Shown here: piece by piece, positions 18,943 through 27,337 of the stretch
How positions within the stretch are numbered: the first letter of the stretch is position 1
Layout of the letters: each line of letters begins with the position of its first letter
Source of the DNA: Caballeronia udeis
GTDB lineage: Bacteria > Pseudomonadota > Gammaproteobacteria > Burkholderiales > Burkholderiaceae
Direction of reading: 5' to 3'
DNA: 64,000 nucleotides
NCBI RefSeq assembly: GCF_001544555.2
Contig: NZ_FCOK02000022.1
Location: 1-64,000, forward strand
Program-made: the position numbers and the translations under genes
The notes under the pieces: model-generated
The model's database searches: none
What the model was told of the DNA's origin: nothing
Seen by the model: only the letters and a program-made list of their open reading frames with translations

Positions 18943-19422
18943 ATGGCCAAGAAGACCGCCCCCTTGCTTCCTGCTACCGAGCTGCGATTGCAGCAATTCG
19001 GGGAGCGTTTGCGCCTGGCTCGCCTGCGTCGCCGCTTGACCGGCAAGCAGGTGGCCGAGCGTGCGGGTATGACGCCGATTACGTTGCGCAGCCTCGAAAA
19101 GGGCAGCTCGGGAGTCACGATCGGTGCTTACCTGGCGGTTATGCAGGCGCTGGGCGCTGAGAAGGACCTCGATCTCCTGCTTACGGATGACACGCTCGGT
19201 CGCGACTTGCAGGATGCAGCACTGGCGCGGCGCTCAAGCCGAACAAAGCAAGCTGCGGCTTTGCCACCAGAGCGTCGAGCGTCACCTTCGCCTCAGAACC
19301 CAACCCTGCCAGAGCCGGTCGACCCAAGCGAGTGGGTGGCTGATCACGCATTCGTGAGCGTTGAAAGACTGGCGTCCCTTCTCAAGTCGCCCAATTCAAA
19401 GAAAAAGGGACCGGCGAGATGA
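18943..19422 (+). CDS. HipB-type antitoxin, XRE-family DNA-binding protein
   Basis: A 159-residue protein with an XRE helix-turn-helix in its first half ([25 protein letters not shown] through [25 protein letters not shown], about residues 23-75). A Pro-rich linker and a C-terminal segment ([13 protein letters not shown]) follow, longer than the small E. coli HipB. The stop overlaps the start of the hipA frame as ATGA, the usual coupling of antitoxin and toxin. It should bind its own promoter palindromes and neutralise HipA, but the partner here is split. Confidence 0.85.
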   Translation: MAKKTAPLLPATELRLQQFGERLRLARLRRRLTGKQVAERAGMTPITLRSLEKGSSGVTIGAYLAVMQALGAEKDLDLLLTDDTLGRDLQDAALARRSSRTKQAAALPPERRASPSPQNPTLPEPVDPSEWVADHAFVSVERLASLLKSPNSKKKGPAR

Positions 19423-20707
19423 GCGAGGGGTCGGTTGGAATTTATGCAGACTGGGACGGTCTTACCGAGCCGCTGCGCTTGGGGCTGCTCTATTCGCGTC
19501 GTGCGGTTGCTCGGGAAGTATTCGAGTACGAATTTGACGCCGACGTGCTGGTACGTCCCGATATGGCGGGTTTTAAGCTCGATCCCCGGCTCGGATGGTT
19601 TGCAGGCCGACAGTATCCGCCGTCGGGCCAGGAGACGTTTGGTGTTTTCGCCGACGCCAGCCCGGATCGCTGGGGGCGAGTGCTGATGCGCCGCCGTCTT
19701 GAGCGGGCGCAGCGTGCCGGCCAGGTTGATTCTAAGGCCCGGCTCTATGAATCCGACTATCTCTTAGGCGTGCATGATATGTATCGTGCCGGGGCACTTC
19801 GTTTTCGACGCGACGATAAGGGCCCATTTCTAGACGATCAGAACGATATCGCTGCTCCTCCCTTCGTGCAGTTGCGCGCGCTGGAGGCCGCGAGCTTGGC
19901 TTTGGAGCGCGACGAAGACAATACAGCGAGCGAAGCGGACGAGTGGCTGCGGATGCTGATCGCGCCTGGCGGTTCCTTGGGGGGGCCCGACCCGAAGCCA
20001 GTGTGGTAGATCCGAACGGCCACCTATGGATTGCGAAGTTTCCCAGCGTTCGAGATGAGTTCGATGTCGGAGCATGGGAAATGGTGGTGTACACGCTGGC
20101 CAAGGCCTGCGGCCTGGATGTTCCCGACGCACTGGTACGTCGGTTCAATAGCACCTATCACACCTTTTTGGTCAAACGCTTCGATCGCACGGGAGCGGGA
20201 CGGCGGCGGCACTTTGCTTCTGCGATGAACCTGACCGGCCATCAGGATGGCGACGATGCTTCGACTGGCGCCAGCTATCTGGAGATCGCGCAAGTGTTGA
20301 TGACAGATGGTGCTCGTACGGGTGCTGATTTGCGCGAGCTATGGTCGCGCATCGTTTTTAATCTGCTGGTATCGAACACGGACGACCACCTGCGTAACCA
20401 CGGGTTCTTGCTTGAGCCGGGTAAGGGGTGGGCGCTGTCCCCTGCGTTCGATATGAATCCCGTACCGCACGCGCATGGATTGAAGCTGAATATTAGCGGG
20501 ATGGACAACGCGATGGATTTGGAGTTGGCACGGTCAGTGGCGCCTTATTTCCGCTTGTCCACGAGCGAGGCTAACGAAATTATCAGTCAGCAGCAGCAAC
20601 TCATTTCGCAATGGCGAACTATCGCGACATCCTTGGGTATTCCGACCCAGCAGCAACGACAATTTTCGACCGCCTTTCGGTTATCTGAGCGATGGGCGAG
20701 CGGATAA
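19419..20707 (+). pseudogene. HipA-type serine/threonine kinase toxin, split by a frameshift in a G tract
   Basis: HipA toxins phosphorylate aminoacyl-tRNA synthetases and cause dormancy. The first frame (19419-20009) carries the N-terminal domain (VGIYADWDGL, FGVFADASPDRWGR with the family's D-x-x-P-D-x-W-G motif) and runs into the Gly-rich loop LIAPGGSLGG, then goes wrong and stops. The next frame continues exactly where the first fails: FLGGARPEASVVDPNGHLWIAKFP, then SNTDDHLRNHGF with the catalytic Asp and LSPAFDMNP with the metal-binding Asp. The switch lies in seven Gs at 19979-19985; one more G would restore one frame of about 430 residues. It may be a true lesion, a phase-variable tract or a sequencing error. 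Confidence 0.85.
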
Positions 20708-20806
20708 GCGGTGAGTGGGATCGTCGAAATCAGCACTGGATCATTCCGTAGATGTGTCGCACAAAACATCCCGCGAGACTCTGGTGATAGGCAGATATGA
20801 CCGACG

Positions 20807-20995
20807 GTCGGGGCCGGGAGGGCGCGCGAGCTGGACTACGGCGTGTCCTTGTCCCTCGCAGAGGCACGCTTGCCGCACGGCCGGGCGCGCAGGTCCGTCG
20901 AACAGGGGGCGAGCCCTTCACGCTCCAAAGTTGAAGAGAGGCCCGAAGCTGCCGATGCGCTAACGTTCGAAAAATGGGCGGAGAAGTACTTCGCC
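20807..20995 (+). pseudogene. remnant of a P4-type tyrosine integrase (N-terminal part)
   Basis: A short frame reads GAGRARELDYGVSLSLAEAR, then RRSVEQGASPSRSK and ALTFEKWAEKYF. In order and spacing these match the N-terminal arm-binding region of DUF4102/P4-type integrases (usually RxxELGLGxYPxVSLAEAR, then a basic QGIDP stretch, then LTFxEVAxxYx). There is no catalytic domain, and the frame decays after about 60 codons. It lies downstream of guaA and hipBA and supports a former integration event. Confidence 0.6.
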
Positions 20996-21011
20996 GGGGC
21001 TCATCTGGCCT

Positions 21012-21092
21012 CACGTCCAGCGGATAGTGCAGGCGCTTGAGTACCTTCGCTACGCCGGCAGGCAGACCTTTTCTCGCAGTCGCCTTCTTCAT
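21012..21092 (-). pseudogene. remnant of an IS6-family transposase (first codons)
   Basis: On the minus strand the frame KKATARKGLPAGVAKVLKR followed by LHYPLDV matches the start of IS6-type transposases, whose N-terminus commonly reads KRLHYPLDV before the zinc-finger and DDE parts. It breaks off right after this motif, abutting the integrase remnant. No terminal repeats were found. Confidence 0.55.
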
Positions 21093-21246
21093 ATCGCGCT
21101 TCACTTCACGAAAATATCCGCCTGGATTTACTCCTGCACCCCTGGCGCGACACAACCCACAACGGCAAGGCGGTAGAGCGGGTCAGTGCATTGCCCGGCG
21201 CATCGCTTGGATATTCCGGGAAAGTCGATGTCGAAGATAGGCTTTT

Positions 21247-22179
21247 CTAGAACCGGAAATTCATGTTGGCGAACACCTTGTAGCCTTTCGGAACGGTCGC
21301 CTTGTCCGGTCCGCTGGGGCCGCCTGACGCGGTGGCGATTACGTCCTTGGTGGCCCAGACGTTCACCGAAACAGGGCCAAAGTTATAGCCAACCATGCCG
21401 CCCAGCGCAAAGAGATTGTAGCGGTCTACGTTGATGGCGTTATGGTAGAACGCGCTCGACGTATCGTTGCTGACCTGGCCAATATAAGAAGCAAGCGGGC
21501 CGATGTTCCATTTCCCGATCTGTTTGGTAAATGTGAAATCGGCATGCAGGATGTCGCCGGTCCTGTAGCCCGTCTTTGTGTTTGGGGTGTTCATCTCGAC
21601 CGAGAAATTGCCGGTCAGATTCCAACCGTACTTCAAGTAGGAAGCGCTGATCGCAGGCTGGATGATCCACCAGGGAGCGCCGGGGTTGGCGAGCCCATTC
21701 GCGCCCGAGATGGTCCCGTCTGGAACGGTGAACCCTACGCCAGCTTTTACGTAAACGCCGCTGTTGCCTAGTTGCCAGCTCAACTGGCCCGGAGAAATGA
21801 ACGTGTTGTGCAAGCCTCCACTCGTCGCATTGAGCGGAGCGCCGGAGTCAGCCATCGTGAAGGGCTGGACGATGAGCGCTTCATAGTTCGCGCCAAGAAA
21901 CGTCCAGCCCGGCGACCAGAGCAGAGCAGACACGGCCGACGCGACACGAAGTGGCGTGGCTCCGGTGGGGTCGCCTGGGCCTGCGCGGTGAGCCTGCGCG
22001 GTGTACATCTCTTCCAAGCCGTATAGACCCGGTGGCGCCGCGGACGCATTCATTGTCATGGTAACGCCAGGCGGCGTCGACCAGCCCGGGTAGCCGACCT
22101 CGTAGGCCATGGCCGATGGCGCCGCGCAGATTCCCGCGAACGTCAACACCGCATACAAACAACACTTGCGCATGTACAT
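21247..22179 (-). CDS. outer-membrane channel of the phenol/meta-pathway transporter family (SphA/MetA_deg type)
   Basis: A 310-residue protein with a Sec signal peptide (LYAVLTFAGICAAPSAMA, cleavage near residue 25). The mature part is rich in aromatic residues and alternating beta strands and ends in the terminal Phe signature FANMNFRF. Segments such as NFSVEMNTPNTKTGYRTGD, GPLASYIGQVSND and GGMVGYNFGPVSVNVW fit the family PF13557, putative hydrophobic-substrate channels found next to aromatic degradation genes. Two in-frame ATGs (22179, 22173) follow a good GGAGGAGA site. A GTCAC-N3-GTGAC palindrome lies 52 bases upstream, so it is likely under the GntR regulator at 27338. Confidence 0.8.
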   Translation of the reverse strand: MYMRKCCLYAVLTFAGICAAPSAMAYEVGYPGWSTPPGVTMTMNASAAPPGLYGLEEMYTAQAHRAGPGDPTGATPLRVASAVSALLWSPGWTFLGANYEALIVQPFTMADSGAPLNATSGGLHNTFISPGQLSWQLGNSGVYVKAGVGFTVPDGTISGANGLANPGAPWWIIQPAISASYLKYGWNLTGNFSVEMNTPNTKTGYRTGDILHADFTFTKQIGKWNIGPLASYIGQVSNDTSSAFYHNAINVDRYNLFALGGMVGYNFGPVSVNVWATKDVIATASGGPSGPDKATVPKGYKVFANMNFRF

Positions 22180-22230
22180 CTGTCTCCTCCATTTTTACGC
22201 GGCTATCAAAGTCGTGGTTTTATATACAAA

Positions 22231-22243
22231 GTCACTAGGTGAC
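22231..22243. promoter_or_regulatory. GTCAC-N3-GTGAC operator before the outer-membrane channel gene
   Basis: The perfect palindrome GTCACTAGGTGAC is identical to the one before the GntR gene at 27276. On the minus strand an AT-rich TATATA-like -10 follows it directly, so the operator would overlap the promoter. Confidence 0.75.
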
Positions 22244-22388
22244 ATGGTCAGTTTAGTATTAACGATCATTCCACGGATGCCGGCATCAGAGTCTGCATTC
22301 ACCTATTGACAGCGGCGAAAGCAGTGGATATGGAAAGCATGTTGCGCACGCAACGCAGTGCTTCCGTTCCGTTCAAGTCGATGATAAA

Positions 22389-22409
22389 GTGACATAGTCA
22401 CTTAGTGAC
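22389..22409. promoter_or_regulatory. two overlapping GTGAC/GTCAC palindromes before the aldolase gene
   Basis: GTGACATAGTCAC (22389-22401) and GTCACTTAGTGAC (22397-22409) share the central GTCAC, giving three alternating half sites at 8-base spacing. They end 53 bases before the aldolase start. This is the densest site of the set and may bind more than one regulator dimer. Confidence 0.75.
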
Positions 22410-22462
22410 ATAGAAATTAGAGATCACCGCGGCCGTCTTGGCGCAACCTTGAAGGAGACACC

Positions 22463-23302
22463 ATGCTTGAACCAAACAAGATATTTGCGATGCTTGCTCG
22501 CAAGGAAATCCCGTTAGGAATGCAGTGCTTTACCGGGGACCCCGCATTGATCGAGGTTCTCGGTCTGACTGGCTTCGACTTCGTCATGCTCGACGGAGAG
22601 CACTCGGGCAACGACGTTCGGGCACTTGACGATCTCATCCGGATCAGCGATCAGGCGGGTCTTGTGCCGTTCGTGCGGGTGCCCGAGCGCACCGACGAGA
22701 TCGGCATTCGACGCGCGCTGGAAGCGGGTGCGAAGGGGATCTTCCTGCCGATGATTCGCACGGCAGACGACGTGAAAGAAGCGGCGTCGTCGGCATTCTT
22801 CCCACCCATGGGCACGCGCGGAATCTGTCCGGCCACACGTGCGGCGGGCTTTGGGTTCAGGAACTTCGAGGCGTATGCAAACTGGAACAACACCGAAGTT
22901 GCACTGATCCCAATGATTGAGCATCCAGACGCCGTCGAGAACATCGACTCAATCTGCGCGCTGGACGAGGTCCGGATGATCGTGTTTGGGGCAGGCGACC
23001 TGGCTTATGCAATGAACGAGGGCACGTTGATGATGAAGAGCCCGCTCGTCCAGGCGGCTTATCGAAAGGTGCTCGAGACCGCGAAGCGTCACGGCGTAGC
23101 CGTGATCGGCGGCCCGGTGCTCGATCCGACGCCAGCAGCGTGCCGCAAGGCGCTTGATGACGGCATCACGGTTTTTTGTCTCGGTCTCGACACCCTTGGC
23201 TTCAGGCGCTTCTGCGAGCAGACGGTGGCAGCGCTCAACGCAGGTGTCGCAGGGAGCGCCTTCGCGCGCAAACCAGCCCCGGAAAGCGGCTTCAAGGATT
23301 GA
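22463..23302 (+). CDS. HpcH/HpaI-family class II aldolase
   Basis: A 279-residue metal-dependent aldolase that would split a 4-hydroxy-2-oxo acid into pyruvate and an aldehyde (or do the reverse). Family signatures are GFDFVMLDGEHSG with the catalytic His (about residues 34-46), VPFVRVPERTDEIGIRRALEAGAKGIFLPMI, the metal ligands in IPMIEHPDAVENID and VFGAGDLAYAMN, and a Gly-rich end. It begins after a good AGGAGA site and is followed 35 bases later by a cupin gene. The substrate is unknown. Adjacent operators tie it to the GntR regulator of this block. Confidence 0.87.
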   Translation: MLEPNKIFAMLARKEIPLGMQCFTGDPALIEVLGLTGFDFVMLDGEHSGNDVRALDDLIRISDQAGLVPFVRVPERTDEIGIRRALEAGAKGIFLPMIRTADDVKEAASSAFFPPMGTRGICPATRAAGFGFRNFEAYANWNNTEVALIPMIEHPDAVENIDSICALDEVRMIVFGAGDLAYAMNEGTLMMKSPLVQAAYRKVLETAKRHGVAVIGGPVLDPTPAACRKALDDGITVFCLGLDTLGFRRFCEQTVAALNAGVAGSAFARKPAPESGFKD

Positions 23303-23337
23303 CACGCAGCAACGGAATCAAACTTCAGGAGAACATC

Positions 23338-23865
23338 ATGGCTAAGTGGAAGCGGTATGTAGTAGGCCCGGATCAGAATGGGAAGTCGGCAGTCCTCATG
23401 GAAGAAGCCACGAACGTGCAGGAGCAGCCGGGAATCTTTTATCGGGTCACCTTGTGGAGCACGCGGGAAGTGCCGGTCGACAACACCATCACGACCGACC
23501 GGGGAAACGAAACCAGCACGCGTGAGCCGTTTCCCGGCGGCCTGCTATTTCGTGCGCTCGAGATTCCGCCCGATACGGACGACAAGGACAAGCATATTGA
23601 AACGCTCAGGAAGCTTAACGTCGAGGTCAAGCAAAAACACCCTCCGACCGAGGAAGACCTCGCCCGCCATCCGAGCATGCATCGTACGGACACGCTCGAC
23701 TGCCTGACCTGCATTAAAGGCGAGATCTATCTGGTCACCGATGTCGACGAAGCATTGATGCGTCCCGGCGATTCAGTGGTGATCCGCGGCACCAACCATG
23801 CATGGAGCAACCGTTCCGGCAAACCCTGCTTGCTGGTGGGCTGCATGATCGACGCCACCCGCTGA
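23338..23865 (+). CDS. cupin-domain protein
   Basis: A 175-residue single-cupin protein starting at ATG 23338 after an AGGAGAA site. The C-terminal half holds the beta-barrel with KGEIYLVTDVDEALMRPGDSVVIRGTNH split over the two cupin motifs (about residues 128-156) and a closing strand CLLVGCMID. The first part (YRVTLWSTREVPVD) is typical of cupins found near aromatic-acid pathways. It could be a small isomerase, decarboxylase or binding protein; the reaction cannot be read from sequence. Likely co-transcribed with the upstream aldolase. Confidence 0.75.
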   Translation: MAKWKRYVVGPDQNGKSAVLMEEATNVQEQPGIFYRVTLWSTREVPVDNTITTDRGNETSTREPFPGGLLFRALEIPPDTDDKDKHIETLRKLNVEVKQKHPPTEEDLARHPSMHRTDTLDCLTCIKGEIYLVTDVDEALMRPGDSVVIRGTNHAWSNRSGKPCLLVGCMIDATR

Positions 23866-23888
23866 CCAGCTCGTCGGCGCGACGGCGG

Positions 23889-24599
23889 CTAGAGGCGGAT
23901 CGAGAGAAACTCCTTGAGCCTCATCATCGCGTCGGCGGCGGCATCCCGATCGTAGCCTGCACGCACGGGCGAGTAGCGCGACGCCAGTCCCAGCAGCCGG
24001 TTAGGCGGCCGGTTCATGAACCCGTGGCCCACATTGGGATAGACCTTAAGGTCGCACGGCACTCCGAGCCTGCCGAGCTCTGCCGCGATTCCAGCCGCAT
24101 GCGGTGTCATGATCCTGTCTTTCGCGCCGAAACTCGCCATGACCGGACATGTCCCATCGAGCGACTCCGGTGCGGGTCCATAGAAGTTTGCCGCCGCACG
24201 GAACAAGCCAGTCTTCGCCAGCAGCATCGCGAAGCCCCCGCCGATGCACAGCCCCAGCACGCCGATCCGTTCCGGCGCCACAAAATGCTGTTCCCGAAGC
24301 CAGGTCCTGGCGGCGAGGAGGTCGCTGGACGCTCTCCCGTCGCCGCGCGACAGGTCCGTGACGAGCCTGCGAATGCACCCGAGCCAGTTCCCGCGCGCGA
24401 ACAGGTCAGGGATCACCAGTACATAGCCCCCGGCCGCGATCTCGCCGGCGATACGCTTCATTTCATCGTTCAGACCGAACGCTTCATGCACCAGTATGAG
24501 CGCTGGAAATTGCCCCGGCGATCGTGGACGGATTAGATGGGCTGGCATCAGGAAGCCATCGGGGCATCGATATTCCACGCTCTCATTCTCTGTTTGCAT
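23889..24599 (-). CDS. dienelactone hydrolase-family protein
   Basis: A 236-residue alpha/beta hydrolase of the carboxymethylenebutenolidase family. The nucleophile is a cysteine in GLCIGGG (Cys118), with Asp161 (GAKDRIM) and His192 (GHGFMN) completing the triad; Glu39 in HEAFGLN is the conserved partner. Such enzymes open dienelactone to maleylacetate in (chloro)catechol and related pathways. It converges on the cupin gene with a 23-base gap and is divergent from the AAHS transporter, with a weak GTCAC-type operator in between. Confidence 0.87.
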   Translation of the reverse strand: MQTENESVEYRCPDGFLMPAHLIRPRSPGQFPALILVHEAFGLNDEMKRIAGEIAAGGYVLVIPDLFARGNWLGCIRRLVTDLSRGDGRASSDLLAARTWLREQHFVAPERIGVLGLCIGGGFAMLLAKTGLFRAAANFYGPAPESLDGTCPVMASFGAKDRIMTPHAAGIAAELGRLGVPCDLKVYPNVGHGFMNRPPNRLLGLASRYSPVRAGYDRDAAADAMMRLKEFLSIRL

Positions 24600-24695
24600 T
24601 ACTGCTCCTTCGGTGTCGGTCTATCTGTGTCAATAGGTACAAGCCGCGGTTCCGGGCGCTTTCTTCTCGCTTTCCTAATATACTATACTGACAAA

Positions 24696-24708
24696 GTCAC
24701 CAGGTTAC
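24696..24708. promoter_or_regulatory. imperfect GTCAC-N3-GTTAC operator
   Basis: GTCACCAGGTTAC differs by one base from the block 1 palindrome and lies in the 352-base divergent region between the dienelactone hydrolase and the transporter. Apart from this site nothing was recognised in that gap. Confidence 0.55.
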
Positions 24709-24951
24709 ATTGGTGTCAATCCGGGAGTTGAAACAGTGCGGCGAACTGACGGGGAATCTTCCGAACCATGTCTGCGCGGCACTCTCCACGCGGATAACGG
24801 ACAGGCAGTAACGACTTGGAAAAATTCGTCATCCGAGCCTCACGGCAACGCGCACGCTGGCATGCGACCGGCCTCGCCAATGTGACTTTCGCGATGGGCG
24901 CATTCTGATGGCGCTGGTTGAAATGCAATGTCGTATCGAAATGGAGTGCAT

Positions 24952-26325
24952 ATGAATGTCGCGGTACCGCAGGACCTCGATTCAATCATCGACGATGGAC
25001 GCATCAGCGGTTTCCAGATCACGATCATCGTGTTGTGCGGACTGATCGCAATGCTGGACGGTTTCGATACTCAGGCCATCGCCTTCGTCGCGCCGGAAAT
25101 TATCACGGCGTGGGGCATCGCTCCGGGGGCATTCGGACCGGTGTTTGCCGCCGGATTGTTTGGCGGTCTCATCGGTGCGCTCGTGTTTGGCGCTGCGGGC
25201 GATCGCGTCGGCCGCAAACCCGCGTTGTTTTGTTCGATCCTGTTGCTTTCGATCGCCTCGCTCGTGACGCCGCTCGTTCATTCCCTCGGGCCATTGATCG
25301 GCTTGCGGTTCATCGCGGGTATCGGATTGGGTGGTGCGTTGCCAGGCTTTATCTCTCTGAGCTCGGAGTACGCTCCCCAACGGCTGCGCGGCACGCTCGT
25401 CGCCATCATGTTCTGCGGCTTCCCGCTTGGCGCGGTGTTCGGTGGCGCCGCATCAGCATGGCTGATCCCCGCGTTCGGATGGAAAAGCGTACTGCTCGCG
25501 GGCGGCGTACTCCCGCTAGCTGTCCTGCCGTTTTTCATGGCGCTCGTTCCAGAGTCTGTGCGTTTTCTTGCGGTCAAGGGAGATCATCGAGCGATCGCAC
25601 GAATCGTGCACCGGATGAAACCGGAAATCTTATGGAACGGGATCGTCGCTCCGGTTGAAACGCACAGCAATTCGCCGATATCGAGCCTCTTTACCGAAGG
25701 TCGCGCACTTGGGACCATCCTGCTCTGGATCACGTTTTTTCTTAGCCTTCTGCTGACATACTTCCTGATCAATTGGATTCCGATCGTGGCGCGCAGAAGC
25801 GGCATGGGGATTGAAAAGGCCGTGCTTGCAGTATCGATACTTAATCTCGGCGCGGTAGTTGGCTGCGTCGTTCTCGGGCGTCTTACGGACCGCTTCGGGC
25901 CCAGCGTCGTGATAGGCGTGTCATATGTCTTCGGCGCAGTAGCGATCGCGTGCATGGGTTATGCGGAATCGTCCAGCGCGCTGCTGTACCTGACCGCTTT
26001 CCTCGCGGGCGCGTTCAGCATCGGCGCGCAGATATGTACGGTCGCACTGTGTGCGACCTTCTATGAAACTTTTCTGCGGGCAACCGGCGTAGGCTGGGCG
26101 ATGGGTATTGGGCGAACCGGTGCGATCGCGGGTCCGGTGTTCGGTGGCATGTTGCTGAGCGCGGGCGTGCGGCCGGCCATACTTTTCGCCGTGGCCGGTG
26201 CGACGTCGTTTGCCGCAGCGTTGGCTGTGCTGGCGATGGGTTATCTCGTGCTTCGGGAGAGACCCGGAAGTGCAACAGAACTGGCCTCTGCCCGCAGGGG
26301 CGGGACACGGGCGACGGCGCCCTGA
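24952..26325 (+). CDS. MFS transporter, aromatic acid:H+ symporter (AAHS) family
   Basis: A 457-residue transporter with 12 predicted membrane helices. The AAHS/PcaK signature reads CGLIAMLDGFDTQAIAFVAP in helix 1, with the conserved Asp. The MFS loop 2-3 motif is GAAGDRVGRKP and loop 8-9 has GRLTDRFGPSV. Start set at ATG 24952, which has a GGAG at proper distance; an ATG at 24928 would add eight residues. It probably imports an aromatic acid for block 1. A close relative of the transporter at 32570. Confidence 0.9.
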   Translation: MNVAVPQDLDSIIDDGRISGFQITIIVLCGLIAMLDGFDTQAIAFVAPEIITAWGIAPGAFGPVFAAGLFGGLIGALVFGAAGDRVGRKPALFCSILLLSIASLVTPLVHSLGPLIGLRFIAGIGLGGALPGFISLSSEYAPQRLRGTLVAIMFCGFPLGAVFGGAASAWLIPAFGWKSVLLAGGVLPLAVLPFFMALVPESVRFLAVKGDHRAIARIVHRMKPEILWNGIVAPVETHSNSPISSLFTEGRALGTILLWITFFLSLLLTYFLINWIPIVARRSGMGIEKAVLAVSILNLGAVVGCVVLGRLTDRFGPSVVIGVSYVFGAVAIACMGYAESSSALLYLTAFLAGAFSIGAQICTVALCATFYETFLRATGVGWAMGIGRTGAIAGPVFGGMLLSAGVRPAILFAVAGATSFAAALAVLAMGYLVLRERPGSATELASARRGGTRATAP

Positions 26326-26355
26326 TCCATTGATTCGTACTCGAAGGGGGGAACT

Positions 26356-26787
26356 ATGCAAGTGTTGTCATTGAGTCAAGCATCGAAGATCATGGATGAA
26401 ACGTTGGCGAAAGCACGTAAATTGGGCTGTGCGCCGATGACTGTCGCCGTATTGGATGCGGGTGGTCACCTACTCGCTCTCAAGCGCGAGGACCACAGCA
26501 GCATCATGCGGCCCCAGATCGCACAGGCGAAGGCCTGGGGTGCGCTCGGGATGGGTATGGGCGGACGCGCGTTGGCGGAGCGCGCCGCGCAGGCACCGGC
26601 ATTCTTCGCTGCGTTGACCGACATATCGCAAGGGCGCATTGTGCCGGTGCCGGGCGGGGTGTTGATCCGAAATGGGGAGGGCGATGTTATCGGCGCAGTC
26701 GGCGTGAGCGGCGATCATCCTGAGGAGGATGAGATGTGTGCCGCATTCGGTATCGAAAGTGCAGGGCTAAAGGCCGATGGAGGGTAA
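26356..26787 (+). CDS. GlcG/HbpS-family protein
   Basis: A 143-residue protein of the GlcG (DUF336) family: a profilin-like fold with the typical LTVAVLDAGGHLLALKR-like strand (about residues 28-44) and the closing GGVLIRNGEGDVIGAVGVSGD. Members bind haem or small organic ligands and often accompany oxidoreductase or catabolic operons; no catalytic role is established here. It lies 30 bases after the transporter and ends one base before a convergent gene. Confidence 0.82.
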   Translation: MQVLSLSQASKIMDETLAKARKLGCAPMTVAVLDAGGHLLALKREDHSSIMRPQIAQAKAWGALGMGMGGRALAERAAQAPAFFAALTDISQGRIVPVPGGVLIRNGEGDVIGAVGVSGDHPEEDEMCAAFGIESAGLKADGG

Positions 26788-26788
26788 G

Positions 26789-27196
26789 CTAGATTTCGAA
26801 GGCGAGTTCGCATTTAATCTCGCGGCGCGAGAAACGCCACGTTTTGTCGGCACCCTTCACGAGGTCATCAAAGACATCGTTGACCCGCATACGGGTCGGC
26901 TTGCTGTCGCCCAGGTGTTCGAATGTCAGTTGGACAGCCGTCGTCGACGCAGTGAGGGGGGCGGTGCGTTCAACTCTCAGATTCGAAATGACGTGACGTG
27001 TCTTGCGTTGGGGGATGATAAAGCGGTTTTGACAATCGGCGGCAATCTGCTGCCTTCCCTTCGACTCTTTGCCGCCGAGGACCAGAACGCCGTCCGAAGC
27101 GAAGAGCTCCGCGAGCGCGGCTGCATCGCCACGGTCCGCAAACCATGCAAAATCGCTAAACAAACGTTCAATTTGCAACAAGTCAAGATCACCCAT
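26789..27196 (-). CDS. SnoaL/NTF2-like protein
   Basis: A 135-residue alpha+beta-barrel protein: IERLFSDFAWFADRGDAAALAELFASDGVLV is the standard N-terminal helix-turn, followed by RHVISNLRVE and the closing WRFSRREIKCEL strand. The family includes ketosteroid-isomerase-like enzymes and dehydratases; the reaction is unknown. It is divergent from the GntR gene, sharing the 141-base region with the palindromic operator. Confidence 0.78.
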   Translation of the reverse strand: MGDLDLLQIERLFSDFAWFADRGDAAALAELFASDGVLVLGGKESKGRQQIAADCQNRFIIPQRKTRHVISNLRVERTAPLTASTTAVQLTFEHLGDSKPTRMRVNDVFDDLVKGADKTWRFSRREIKCELAFEI

Positions 27197-27275
27197 CAGA
27201 GTCTCCTAAAACGAGGCGTTGATAATTGCGGTCAACAGAGGACCGGTTTCTCTCTGCTATTTTTTGAATCAAAGA

Positions 27276-27288
27276 GTCACTAGGTGAC
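27276..27288. promoter_or_regulatory. GTCAC-N3-GTGAC operator before the GntR gene
   Basis: GTCACTAGGTGAC, identical to the site at 22231. It lies between TTGAAT (27264-27269) and TATATG (27289-27294), where bound repressor would block RNA polymerase. Autoregulation of the GntR gene and control of the divergent SnoaL-like gene are inferred. Confidence 0.75.
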
Positions 27289-27337
27289 TATATGAATAAT
27301 ATATTCATCGACTCTCAAAAGGAAGGGGGCAAGCATC

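Larger units (their letters stand above)
20708..21246. other. 539-base decayed stretch between hipA and the outer-membrane channel gene
   Basis: Holds only the two mobile-element remnants listed separately. No intact gene, RNA gene or terminator was recognised. The remaining open frames have no family features. Confidence 0.6.
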
